Below, one piece after another: positions 46,063 to 54,396 of a stretch of 64,000 nt of DNA. The notes under the pieces are model-generated. The model was not told the DNA's origin, did no database searches, and saw only the letters and a list, made by a program, of their open reading frames with translations. Each line of letters begins with the position of its first letter. The first letter of the stretch is position 1. Source of the DNA: Candidatus Hadersleviella danica (lineage in GTDB: Bacteria; Chloroflexota; Anaerolineae; Promineifilales; Promineifilaceae); assembly GCA_016711405.1 (NCBI GenBank), contig JADJSZ010000009.1, forward strand, positions 111,187 through 175,186, in the 5' to 3' direction. A program made the translations under genes and the position numbers.

Positions 46063-46602
46063 TTGGCCAAATCCTTTGGTGTTGTGCCATTTCTGATGGC
46101 TACCTTGTCGCTATTTGCTGCACATCATGGCAGACCCACACCTTTTTCCACTCTGGTAGTCGTTCGTAAAATATGGCATCTGTCTTGCCAAGCAGTGGCT
46201 AGCCCGCGAAGAGTCCCCAGAGCCTTACTTAACTCGAGGTCAGTGGGATGTCTCGTCCTCCTTTCGGTGGTGTGGGTAAGGGGTGTCGGGGATGAACTAC
46301 CCGCGAATGGCGCTTCCCTTTTGAGTTCCCGGGGTGTTGTGGGGGGGGGGGGGCCTGGGGCCCGAGAGCTTGCAGGGGTTGTCGTGGCAACACAAACTTT
46401 TCATGGGCAAATCTGTAATTTCACCGATGCGCAAGGGTACACCGTTAGCGTGGCTTATGCTCCTCAAGATGTGTCCAACGGCCGCGCAACGTTTTATGTT
46501 CTGGCTTCTATGGTTTGCCCCGCCGCGCTGTGTATGTGGATCCTTTCTTATCCCTATAAACGATTAAGCCAATATCTGTATGACCGTGAGCAAGGTATAT
46601 AA
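46063..46602 (+). CDS. Uncertain reading frame containing a 13-base G tract
   Basis: An open frame of 179 codons whose central part (VVGGGGPGARELAGVV) is encoded by a 13-G run at 46341-46353. The last third, HGQICNFTDAQGYTVSVAYA, then RATFYVLASMVCPAALCMWI (one membrane helix) and SYPYKRLSQYLYDREQGI, looks protein-like; the first part does not. A short leader-like MNYPKNRWLFGDWPNPL begins at 46029 in another frame. Probably one small membrane protein broken by one or more indels. No family recognised. Confidence 0.35.
   Translation: MAKSFGVVPFLMATLSLFAAHHGRPTPFSTLVVVRKIWHLSCQAVASPRRVPRALLNSRSVGCLVLLSVVWVRGVGDELPANGASLLSSRGVVGGGGPGARELAGVVVATQTFHGQICNFTDAQGYTVSVAYAPQDVSNGRATFYVLASMVCPAALCMWILSYPYKRLSQYLYDREQGI
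46341..46353. repeat. 13-base G homopolymer
   Basis: Thirteen G in a row sit within the uncertain frame between the FG-GAP and beta-helix genes. It is one of three G tracts of 13-15 in the window (2562, 46341, 59487), all as G on the plus strand. Confidence 0.8.
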
Positions 46603-46662
46603 AACTTTGAAAAAGTGGTTGCCCCGTGTGAATGGCAGAAGAGGGGTGTTGATAGACGAATT

Positions 46663-48656
46663 ATGAAAAACAAGATTTTTTCTTTGGCTTGGGTAGCTAC
46701 CTGCTTTGTGTTGTTGCTGTGGTTAGCCCATTACGCAATTCAGCCCATAACGGCCGATGCCACCCTCCATTATGTGGCTCCACATGGACAATGTGGTGAA
46801 GCAGTACCCTGCTACGCAACACTACAAGCGGCCGTGTGGGCGGCCGACCCTCACGACGAGATTCGCATGGCCGCTGGGGTTTACACCGATGCCCATCACA
46901 TCGAATGGGCTGGTGTGCTCATCTCCGCGACGGCGTTTATTACTAAACCCATCACCATACAGGGTGGCTATGCCATAACCAATTGGCAATTCGCCGACCC
47001 TGCCCAAAACCCCACTATTTTAGATGGCCAACAAAACGGCAGTGTCTTTCGCGTTTTGCTCCATACCCCTGCTCTATTGACCGAAACAGTTACCATAGCA
47101 GGGTTAAAAATTACCAATGCCGCACCCATGGGGCAAGATGAAAACGAACTATCCTTCAATAGTGGTTCGGGCATTTTTCTCAGTGGTGGCCATATTACCC
47201 TTACCCACAACCATATTTACAGCAATACGGCTACTGCAAATGGGGGTGGTATTCGCATTGATGGGTGGACGTTTTGACGCTGACGCACAACCTGATTGAA
47301 TACAACCACAGCCCCAATGGTGCTGGAGCCAGCTTGGTTGGTGAATCGTACACCATTGCCCACAATACATTTCAATACAACCAATCATCTACTCAATTCA
47401 TTGCTCCTGTATCTGGTGGGGGTGGTTTGAATATAAGCGGTGGGATTGCCCACATCCACCACAATCAATTTCTAACCAATACGGCCATGAGTGGTGGGGG
47501 TGGGGTGAATCTTTATCAGTTAACGAGTGGCGTGGTTAGCCATAACCTATTTCAGGGCAATCAGGCGAGGGTTGGGGGGGCAATAGTGGAAGTTAGCAAT
47601 GAAAACTTGACGATTAGCCACAATCAGCTTTGGCATAACCATGCTTTTACAGGGACTTCTCATGCAGGGGTGGTTGGTGGTTATGGGGGTGGAATTTTTC
47701 TGTCACCCCAAAGCGATACGACTTATTTGGTGAACAATGTGTTTGGGGAAAACACGGCCGCTCTCTATGGTGCCGCCCTCTCCTTAAGAACCCACCAACA
47801 AGCTGTTTCCGGCTACCACAACACCTTCCTCGATCATGGATGGGCGGGTGTTGCGCTAGATAATCATCTTAATAGCTGTGATAGCAGGGCAACACTCGCG
47901 TTGACTAACACCCTCTTAATCAATACGGGGGTCTATATCAAGGCAGAATGCACTGCGTTTATCGGTGAAGGCCTCGCGTGGCACAATACCCCTATCACGC
48001 TCACCGTTGCCCCTTCGGTCATTTCGCCTACTCTATCTATTAGCCAAATTGTGAGTGGCCCACTTTCTCTAGCGGCCGATGGTTGGCACGTTCTGGCTGG
48101 TTCGGCCGTAATTGATGCGGCCGTGCCCACCACCTTTCCTGTACTGGATGATGTGGATGGTGAACCACGGCCGTTTGGTTCAGCGGCCGATATTGGTGCC
48201 GACGAAGCCATCCTTTTACCCCCCCTCCCCGATTTAGCCATCGGGCAACCCCACTTAACCTCTGATTGGCCCACTGAACCCGCGCAACCCATTACCTTTA
48301 CCTTTTCTATCACCAACATCGGAACCCTATCGGTCAATGTGCCCTTCTCCATTCATCTGTTTATTAACCCCACAACAATCTATTCAATCTCTATTCCCAT
48401 CACCCAAAGCCAAGGACATACGGCTTGGCCCACTTTGGGGATAGGGGCAAGTGAGGTGATAACCATTACGGCTCCTTTGGGTTTGGATGACCCAACGAAT
48501 AGCCAGATGGTTTGTGGCATGGTAGATACTGCTTCATTGATTGAAGAAATGGCCGAAGCAAACAATATCGCCTGTGCCTCATTTCAATCTCCACCCACAC
48601 CACCTCCATCTCATCCTCTTTATCTGCCGTTCATACTCATCCCAACACAAAATTAA
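46663..48656 (+). CDS. Secreted parallel beta-helix protein with CARDB module and YLPF tail, one frameshift
   Basis: MKNKIFSLAWVATCFVLLLW is the leader. The repeat region of right-handed beta-helix rungs follows: LHYVAPHGQCG, ITIQGGYAITNWQ, GIFLSGGHITLTHNHIYSNT, IAHIHHNQFLTNTAMSGGG, LTISHNQLWHNHA and a choice-of-anchor-Q end (DVDGEPRPFGSAADIGADEA). One T-run break lies near 47270. Then a CARDB module with LPDLAIGQPHL, TFTFSITNIGTLSVN and VCGMVDTASLIEEMAEANN, related to the repeats at 40812-42444. The tail is HPLYLPFILIPTQN, a longer variant of the common end. Such proteins bind or cut polysaccharides or act as adhesins; no catalytic residues are evident. Confidence 0.8.
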
Positions 48657-48739
48657 AACATCTCTTCAGATAGAGAGAGTGTAGAGAGAGGGGAAGCCTT
48701 AGTCGGCAGAACAACCATGTTTCCCCTGCTTCTCTACCT

Positions 48740-48780
48740 CTGTCTCACTAGAGACTACTCACTACTCACTACCTTCTACC
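48740..48780. repeat. Heptad repeat CTACTCA
   Basis: A short period-7 run (GACTACTCACTACTCACTACC) ends just before the ATG of the DUF5713 gene at 48785. Same unit as at 35148-35188. Confidence 0.7.
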
Positions 48781-48784
48781 CATC

Positions 48785-49123
48785 ATGACAATCACCAACC
48801 CTAAATTGCAAAACTACCCTTTCCTGAAAACCATGTATCGGGATAGCTATTACCCCGATTTTTTGGTGGATAAATGCAAGCAAATTCTGATTGGCTTGTG
48901 CGAGCAAATTGAAGCGCAACGGCCGACGACCGATGCCGACGTGTACAAACTCACCCACGCCGCTACTCGCGCAATCAACGATGTGGGGGAGGAGTTTAAT
49001 AAATATGACAGTGAATTTGAAACAATTGCCCGCGATTGTTTGGCTACCGATTTTGAATTTATTGTGCAAAGCTATGGCTTTGAGTTAGACCTTGAAGAAG
49101 TGGTTGCCCCACGCGAATGGTAA
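48785..49123 (+). CDS. DUF5713 family protein
   Basis: 112 residues. PFLKTMYRDSYYPDFLVDKC and THAATRAINDVGEEFNKYDS match the DUF5713 pattern: an all-helical cytoplasmic protein with conserved MxxDxYxPxxLVDK near the start and IN.L...F.......E..AR......F..I....G near the end (ARDCLATDFEFIVQSYGF). Function unknown. Length is normal for the family and the frame intact. A dispersed element abuts its stop codon. Confidence 0.75.
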   Translation: MTITNPKLQNYPFLKTMYRDSYYPDFLVDKCKQILIGLCEQIEAQRPTTDADVYKLTHAATRAINDVGEEFNKYDSEFETIARDCLATDFEFIVQSYGFELDLEEVVAPREW

Positions 49124-49270
49124 GGAATGCCCAGCTTTTAACCAGAACAACTGGATGTAGCAGGTCTTCTTTCAACGCCAAGACGCAAAGACGCTCCTGA
49201 ACCCTTTGCGTCTTTCTTCGCGGCTTTGCGTTAAAAAACAGGTTTGTTTACTTATTTCCGTGCTAATCCT
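49124..49270. repeat. ~150-bp dispersed intergenic element, copy 2
   Basis: GGAATGCCCAGCTTTTAACC, ACAACTGGATGTAGCAGGTC, CTTTCAACGCCAAGACGCAAAGACGC, then CCCTTTGCGTCTTTCTTCGCGGCTTTGCGTT, AAAAAACAGG and CGTGCTAATCCTAAA. Same order as at 8199-8365. It starts directly after the TAA of the DUF5713 gene. Confidence 0.75.
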
Positions 49271-49287
49271 AAATGAGGAAAACAGGT

Positions 49288-50115
49288 ATGTCTTTGACGA
49301 TTATCACCACCAATGTCTCGGCCGATTTTCTTTCCCCCACGGGCGTACCCCAGTGGGACGAACGCAAACATCTTTACGCCCAAGCTGTGCGCGATGCCCA
49401 ACCCACCCTCATTGGTTTGCAAGAAGCCACGCTTAATCAGACCACTTTTTGGCAAGCTCAATTGCCTGAATACACGGCGCTCACCGTCTCAGCGGCCGAT
49501 CCCACCCCTGAACTAGCCGCCACATGGGCGGCCAAATATGCCAAATTTGGCTTGCCCACTGTGCCCAGCCCTTACGAAATCGTCTTGTTCTATGAAACGG
49601 CCGTGTGTGAACTCATCGAAACAGGTTTTTGGTGGCTTTCCCCTACGCCCGAGCGTCCTTCGATTGGGTGGGGCAACGCCGCCCCTCGCGTCGTGCTGTG
49701 GGCACATCTGCACCACCGCCCCACTGGCCAAGAAATCGTCGTTTTTAACACCCACATTGACCACCGTTGTCCTGATGAGATGGTTGCTTTGTGTCGCGCT
49801 CGCTTTGCGCCTTTTGTGGAGCGCAACATATCGCTTATCTTCATGGGCGATCTAAATTTCAACCCGACGACGGCCAATTACGCTTTGCTCAAACAAGATG
49901 GCTGGCTGGATACGCATGATGTGGTGCGCGCCGACGAAGAATCTACCTTTTTATATGATTTGGCCAACATCCCCGGCGGCCGTATAGACCACATTCTTTA
50001 TCGAGGTGACGCTTTGCACCCTCAAACATGGTCGCGCCTGCTTTCCCCCGACCCTACCCGTCGCCTTTCTGACCATGACCCTGTTTGTGTTCGGTTTCAC
50101 CTCGGCTCATCCTAA
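49288..50115 (+). CDS. Endonuclease/exonuclease/phosphatase family protein
   Basis: 275 residues. The EEP fold is marked by MSLTIITTNV at the start, LIGLQEATLNQTTFW (metal-binding Glu), VFNTHIDHRCPDEM (active-site His/Asp), ISLIFMGDLNFNP (Asp and Asn) and LSDHDPVCVRFHL (catalytic Asp-His) at the end. Members include DNA repair nucleases, sphingomyelinases and sugar-phosphate or lipid phosphatases; no signal peptide is seen, so a cytoplasmic phosphodiesterase is likely. ATG 49288 is chosen over 49273 because GAGGAAAACAGG is then a proper ribosome-binding site. Intact. Confidence 0.9.
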   Translation: MSLTIITTNVSADFLSPTGVPQWDERKHLYAQAVRDAQPTLIGLQEATLNQTTFWQAQLPEYTALTVSAADPTPELAATWAAKYAKFGLPTVPSPYEIVLFYETAVCELIETGFWWLSPTPERPSIGWGNAAPRVVLWAHLHHRPTGQEIVVFNTHIDHRCPDEMVALCRARFAPFVERNISLIFMGDLNFNPTTANYALLKQDGWLDTHDVVRADEESTFLYDLANIPGGRIDHILYRGDALHPQTWSRLLSPDPTRRLSDHDPVCVRFHLGSS

Positions 50116-50118
50116 ACT

Positions 50119-51692
50119 ATGACATATCCTCGCTTTTACACCCAACTTTTTACGGCCTTGCTTTTTGTCTTTTTATTCGGCCGAGGCTCTGCCCATGCGG
50201 CCGTGCAAAATCCCATCCTCAGCGGCGAAATGCCCGCTTTTGGGGATGTAGAAGGCTTTGTCCTTAGCCCCGACGGCCGTTACGCTGTTTACCGCGCCGA
50301 TAGCCGCACCGACAACGCCATCGAACTATTTAGTGCCCCTACGGATGGTTCCACGCCACCTGTGCCCCTCACCAATTTGCTTCCCGCTGATACGGCCGTG
50401 GGCTTCTTACTCGGTGTCACCGACACCCATGTCGTGTACATGGCGGAGCAAGACACCCTCGGCCAAGATGAACTTTACAGCGTGCCCATCACAGGCGGAA
50501 CCATCACCAAACTGAATGGTGCTTTGCCCCTTGGCGGCCAAGTTTATTCTTTTGTTTTGTCTCCTTCTCAAACCCATGTCGTTTACCGCGCCAATCAAGA
50601 CACTTTTACCCTCAGTGAGTTATACAGTGTGTCCCTGACAGGGGGGGAACCCATAAAACTAAACGCCCCTTTGTTGGCGGCAGGTGTGGGACAAAATGTT
50701 CAATTTAGCAAGGATGGCCAAGATGTTTATTATCTCGCCCGCCAAGATTCCGCCACCCAACTGGAGTTCTACAAAGTGCCTGTTGGGGGTGGCTCCTCCA
50801 CCAAGCTCAATGGCGCATTGGTTAGTGGGGGCAATGTCAGCATCTTTTATTTTAATTTCGATGGCTCGGCCGTGGCCTACTGGGCTGACCAAGATACCGA
50901 CAACAAAATAGAACTTTACAGTGTGATAGGGGGAACTGTTACCAAGCTCAATGGGCTTTTGGTGGCGGGTGGCAATGTGGAAGGGGTGTGGCCTAGCCCC
51001 ACCACCAATCATTTGGTTTACAAAGCCGACCAACAAACGGATGGCGTTTCTGAGCTTTACAAGGTTTCTTTCACAGGTGGAGCCGTAACCAAACTCAACG
51101 CTCCTCTAGTTGGCAATGCCAAAATTGGGTTCCCTAAATATAGTTCCGATGGCAATACAGTTGTTTTTACGGTCGCTTTAGATGGCAACTCGTTCAATGC
51201 CATCTACGCCATTCCTGCCGTGGGTGGCACGGCCGTCCTCCTCACCCCACCTACCACTACCTTCCTAAATGGACTTCCGCTCATTTCAGCCGATAGTCAA
51301 ACTGTCTTATACAGTGCCAATCAAGACAACCCAACCCAATTTGAGCTTTATCGCGTACCCATAACAGGCGGTACAACCACCAAACTCAATCCCCCCTTAG
51401 CCAACGGTGAGGGTGTCACCTATGCAACCTTCAGCCTCGACCAGCAAAATGTCCTTTATTTGGCTACCCAAGAGAGCGATAACCAATCTGATTTTTATCG
51501 AGTGTCTTTAGCGGGCGGCACACCACCCAGTTAAATGGTGACTTGGTTGAAAATGGCAATGTGGAAATCTTCCAAACCGCCGCCAACGGCCGTGTCATTT
51601 ACACGGCCGACCAACGCACCGATGAAGTGGTGGAGCTATTTGCCACCTATCAACAATCTACCATCTTCTTACCCCTCGTCACCCAACCCTAA
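50119..51692 (+). CDS. Secreted TolB/PD40-like beta-propeller with FLPL tail, one frameshift
   Basis: About 524 residues. MTYPRFYTQLFTALLFVFLF leads a signal peptide ending at SAHAAV. Repeated units of about 50 residues follow, each of the form VLSPDGRYAVYRADSRTDNAIEL-YS(V)P-(I)TGGT-TKLN-(G/A)PL-GG-V. This is the PD40/TolB-type propeller, seven to nine blades. A break near 51527 is followed by QLNGDLVENGNVEIFQTAAN, then RVIYTADQRTDEVVELF and the tail STIFLPLVTQP. Preceded by the EEP gene with only three bases between. Probable extracellular propeller of unknown ligand. Confidence 0.78.
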
Positions 51693-51715
51693 AAGCAGTG
51701 CAAGGGAGGTGCAGA

Positions 51716-52360
51716 ATGGGTGTTGAAGAAAACTATCAGAAACTATTTGGGCAACGTTCCCATTACTTGCCCCTCCACGTGGGGGCAAAGGATGTTGCCA
51801 CTGGTTCGCGGATGGGTGGCTTGCCGCCGCTCTGCTTTGAGACGGCTCCTTGGTGCATCCATTGCGGCCGTCCCTTGGATTACTACCTCACCATCGCCAG
51901 CGATATTTGGCAAACCATTGCTCACCACACCGATTCTTTTTCGCTCTTCTATTGCCCCGATTTTGATTGCCGTTTATACGCCAACAGTCTCTTTTGTTTG
52001 TCCCATCCCGAATCGCCGCGCCATGTGATGGCTTGGCCAAGGGCAAACCCAATGGAAGGACGGGCGATTGTGGCGGGTGAAATTACCCCAGAGGTGGAAG
52101 ACATCCGCGAAGCTGGCTCTATCAGCAAAATAGGCGGTCGGCCGATTCTGATTCAATGGGGCCGCATCGGCCGCTTGGAGGCCTTAGAACAAGAAGGTTT
52201 GCAATTTGCTTTTCAATTTGATGAAGAATCTTACCCCAGAGGGTTTCAGATTCAGAGCTATGTCTTTGGGTGTGGAGCCTGCTACGTTTATCTTTCTTTA
52301 GATGGCTCGCGTAGCTGGATAACAGCCGTGGGAGCCAAAACAGTTTGGCAAAACAGCTAA
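51716..52360 (+). CDS. DUF1963/YwqG-like protein with a cysteine cluster
   Basis: 214 residues. A GGGAGGT site eight bases upstream fixes the ATG at 51716; the frame stays open to 51698. The N-terminal half has two CxxC-like pairs, WCIHCGRPLDYYL and YCPDFDCRLYAN, suggesting zinc binding. The C-terminal half, IGGRPILIQWG and LQFAFQFDEESYP with a YVFGCGACYVYL end, resembles the DUF1963/YwqG fold. No known function. Intact. Confidence 0.5.
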   Translation: MGVEENYQKLFGQRSHYLPLHVGAKDVATGSRMGGLPPLCFETAPWCIHCGRPLDYYLTIASDIWQTIAHHTDSFSLFYCPDFDCRLYANSLFCLSHPESPRHVMAWPRANPMEGRAIVAGEITPEVEDIREAGSISKIGGRPILIQWGRIGRLEALEQEGLQFAFQFDEESYPRGFQIQSYVFGCGACYVYLSLDGSRSWITAVGAKTVWQNS

Positions 52361-52400
52361 AGTGGTTGCCGAAAAACAATTATCCAAGCAGGTTAAAAGG

Positions 52401-52487
52401 AGACACGAATGACATGAATTTTACGAATGACACGAAACATAGATTCGAGAGAATTCGTGCAATTCGTGAAATTCGTGTCTAAAAAGC
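52401..52487. repeat. Inverted-repeat element with ATTCGTGTCT arms, copy 2
   Basis: AGACACGAAT (52401-52410) pairs with ATTCGTGTCT (52471-52480). Between them are ACGAATGACACGAA and ATTCGTGCAATTCGTGAA, so pairing continues inward. The right end TCTAAAAA matches the element at 20470-20541. It precedes the nudK gene by 78 bases. Confidence 0.8.
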
Positions 52488-52564
52488 ATTTGTCTATCAA
52501 GATAGTTAAATTTAGGGAATGACCTAAAACCGAATTAACCACCCGACTTAAACAGGAATTACTC

Positions 52565-53152
52565 ATGCTCGAAAATCCTCGCATCCGCATCGAAAACATC
52601 CAAACCCTTTCTGATGATTGGTACACACTCAAGAAAACAACCTTTGCCTATCAACGCAACGACGGCCGTTGGCAAACCCAAAGCCGCGAAACCTACGACC
52701 GAGGCAACGGAGCCGTTATCTTGCTCTACAACCGCCAAACCAAGAACGTCATTCTCACCCGCCAATTCCGCTTCCCTGCCTATGTCAATGGCTTGGCCGA
52801 TGGCCTGCTCATTGAAGCGTGTGCAGGACTGTTAGAAGAAAACAACGCCGAAGAATGCATTAAAAAAGAGACGGAAGAAGAGACAGGCTACCGCATTGAA
52901 CAAGTGCGCAAGGTGTTTGAAGCGTACATGAGTCCCGGCTCTGTCACCGAAAAGCTGTACTTTTTTGTGGCCGAATACGCCCCTTCGAGCAAAGCCACGG
53001 CCGGTGGGGGCGATATCAACGACGGCGAAGATATTGAAGTGTTGGAAATTCCGCTCGACCAAGCCCTGCAAATGATTGAACAGGGCGAAATAGCCGATGG
53101 CAAGACCATTATGCTATTGCAGTACGCCAAACTGCATGGGCTGGTGGATTAA
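52565..53152 (+). CDS. nudK: NudK-like Nudix hydrolase (GDP-mannose pyrophosphatase)
   Basis: 195 residues. Strong NudK pattern: MLENPRIRIENIQTLSDDWY, ETYDRGNGAVILLYNRQTKN, VILTRQFRFPAYVNG and EACAGLLEENNAEECIKKE-TEEETGY, where the Nudix-box Glu residues (in KKETEEETG) bind magnesium. It cuts GDP-mannose to GMP and mannose-1-phosphate, and could regulate the nucleotide-sugar pool used in exopolysaccharide synthesis. Length is normal; start supported by homology. Intact. Confidence 0.9.
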   Translation: MLENPRIRIENIQTLSDDWYTLKKTTFAYQRNDGRWQTQSRETYDRGNGAVILLYNRQTKNVILTRQFRFPAYVNGLADGLLIEACAGLLEENNAEECIKKETEEETGYRIEQVRKVFEAYMSPGSVTEKLYFFVAEYAPSSKATAGGGDINDGEDIEVLEIPLDQALQMIEQGEIADGKTIMLLQYAKLHGLVD

Positions 53153-53277
53153 GAAACGCCAAGCCGCCGAGGCGCAAAGGATGACAAGAAACCCTGAACC
53201 CTTTGCGTCTTTGCGCCTTAGCGTCTTTGCGTTAAAAAAACAGGTTTGTTCATTTTATTGACGTGCTAATCCTAAAC
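53153..53277. repeat. ~150-bp dispersed intergenic element, copy 3
   Basis: AACGCCAAG, CCGAGGCGCAAAGG, then CCCTTTGCGTCTTTGCGCCTTAGCGTCTTTGCGTT, AAAAAAACAGG, CGTGCTAATCCTAAA. It starts right after the nudK stop. It is shorter than copies 1 and 2, lacking the TTTTTAACC.AACAA portion. Confidence 0.75.
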
Positions 53278-53293
53278 AAGAAGCGGCACAACC

Positions 53294-53790
53294 ATGAATA
53301 GCACCATCCCCATTACCCACGTCACCAAGCCATCGCCACCCTTTTAGATGAGGCGTTTAACCACGGCCGAGGCTACTTCCTCGACCCCCACGCCTCTATC
53401 TTCGAGACCTTGGCCAGCGTCACGGCCGCGCAAGCCTCCGTCCCCCTCGCTGGGGTGGGCGCGACTATCGCCGCCCAAGTCAAACACATCGCCTTTGACT
53501 TGGGCTATGTCGCCCAATGCCTGTGCCACCCTGCCACCCCGCCCGCCGATTGGGGAGAAGTATGGCGCACTGTCGGCCGTGTCAGCCCCAGCGAATGGCA
53601 AGCCATCCAGCAAGAACTACGCACCAACTACCACCACCTTAACACCCTCTTAGCCAACCTTTCCTTGTGGACAACTCCTGCTAATCTCAGCCTTGCCATT
53701 GCCCTCATCGCCCACGCCGCCTATCACCTCGGCGAGATAAGACAAGCATTGTGGTTACACCAAACCCACCCCAGCCTCACTGCTCCATAA
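53294..53790 (+). CDS. DinB family protein, one frameshift
   Basis: About 165 residues. MNSTIPITHVTK continues after a break near 53335 into LLDEAFNHGRGYFLDPHASI. The DinB four-helix bundle is seen in TIAAQVKHIAFDLGYV (first metal His) and ALIAHAAYHLGEIRQAL (two further His). DinB-like proteins often act as thiol- or metal-dependent transferases; this member's substrate is unknown. Length is normal once bridged. Confidence 0.75.
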
Positions 53791-53828
53791 AAGGCGTGCT
53801 TCAGTCCAGTTAAAGATGGATAGCCCCA

Positions 53829-53874
53829 GTGGGCTGAAAGCCCACCATTGTATAGCTGGGGGCAACGCCCCCAG
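53829..53874. repeat. Two perfect hairpins, REP-like
   Basis: GTGGGCTGAAAGCCCAC (53829-53845) and CTGGGGGCAACGCCCCCAG (53856-53874) stand eleven bases apart. A two-hairpin unit of this style is known in other phyla as an intergenic mobile repeat. It directly precedes the minisatellite. Confidence 0.75.
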
Positions 53875-53886
53875 TTCCAATTATCT

Positions 53887-54285
53887 CGAACAAACATCGT
53901 CTTGTTTGTTACAAACATCGTCTTATCTCGAACAAACATCAGCATGTTTGTTGCAAACATCGTCTTGTCTCGAACAAACATCAGCATGTTTGTTTCAAAC
54001 ATCGTCTTGTATCGAACAAACATCGTCTTGTTTGTTGCTAACATCGTCTTGTTTGTTACTAATATCGTCTTATCTCGAACAAACATCGTCTTGTTTGTTA
54101 GTGACATCGTCTTATCTCGAACAAACATCAGCATGTTTGTTACAAACATCGTCTTGTTTGTTACTGATATCGTCTTATATGTAACAAACATCAGCCTGTA
54201 TGTTAGTAACATCAGCAAGTTTATTGATAGCATCCGCCCATTTCGTGGTTGCATTGTCTTATTTATTACATCCATCAGCATTGTT
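53887..54285. repeat. 21-bp minisatellite, 19 units
   Basis: Exact 21-bp period from 53887, consensus CGAACAAACATCGTCTTGTTT alternating with GTTACAAACATCGTCTTGTTT-like units; the last three units (from 54223) are diverged. There are no indels in 399 bases. Because 21 is a multiple of three, three frames (two plus, one minus) stay open over most of it and would each encode heptapeptide repeats (for example RTNIVLF/VTNIVLS or KTMFVRD). ACAAAC and GTTTGT can pair within and between units. Nothing shows it is translated. Confidence 0.95.
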
Positions 54286-54387
54286 TCGATTGATAATAGG
54301 GCATTGCTTTCCCCCATTTAAGCCCCCCCCTGTTAGGGGGCATTCATCGCCCTATCCATCCCCTTCCCCTAACCACTTACTCTTCTT

Positions 54388-54393
54388 GGAGGT
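54388..54393 (+). promoter_or_regulatory. Shine-Dalgarno site deciding a start
   Basis: GGAGGT ends directly at an ATG (54394), too close to serve it; the second ATG at 54397 has a usable spacing of about four to five bases and is the better start for the HzsA-like gene. Confidence 0.5.
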
Positions 54394-54396
54394 ATG

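Noticed and set aside
46341..46353. G-quadruplex regulatory element
   Set aside because: A single unbroken G run does not show the four-tract pattern; slippage or artefact is simpler.
53887..54285. CRISPR array
   Set aside because: Unit is 21 bp with no unique spacers and drifting repeats; no cas genes nearby.
53724..54317. 197-codon minus-strand gene through the minisatellite
   Set aside because: Two plus-strand frames are just as open because the period is a multiple of three, and the frame overlaps the DinB-like gene antisense. Kept as repeat, not CDS.
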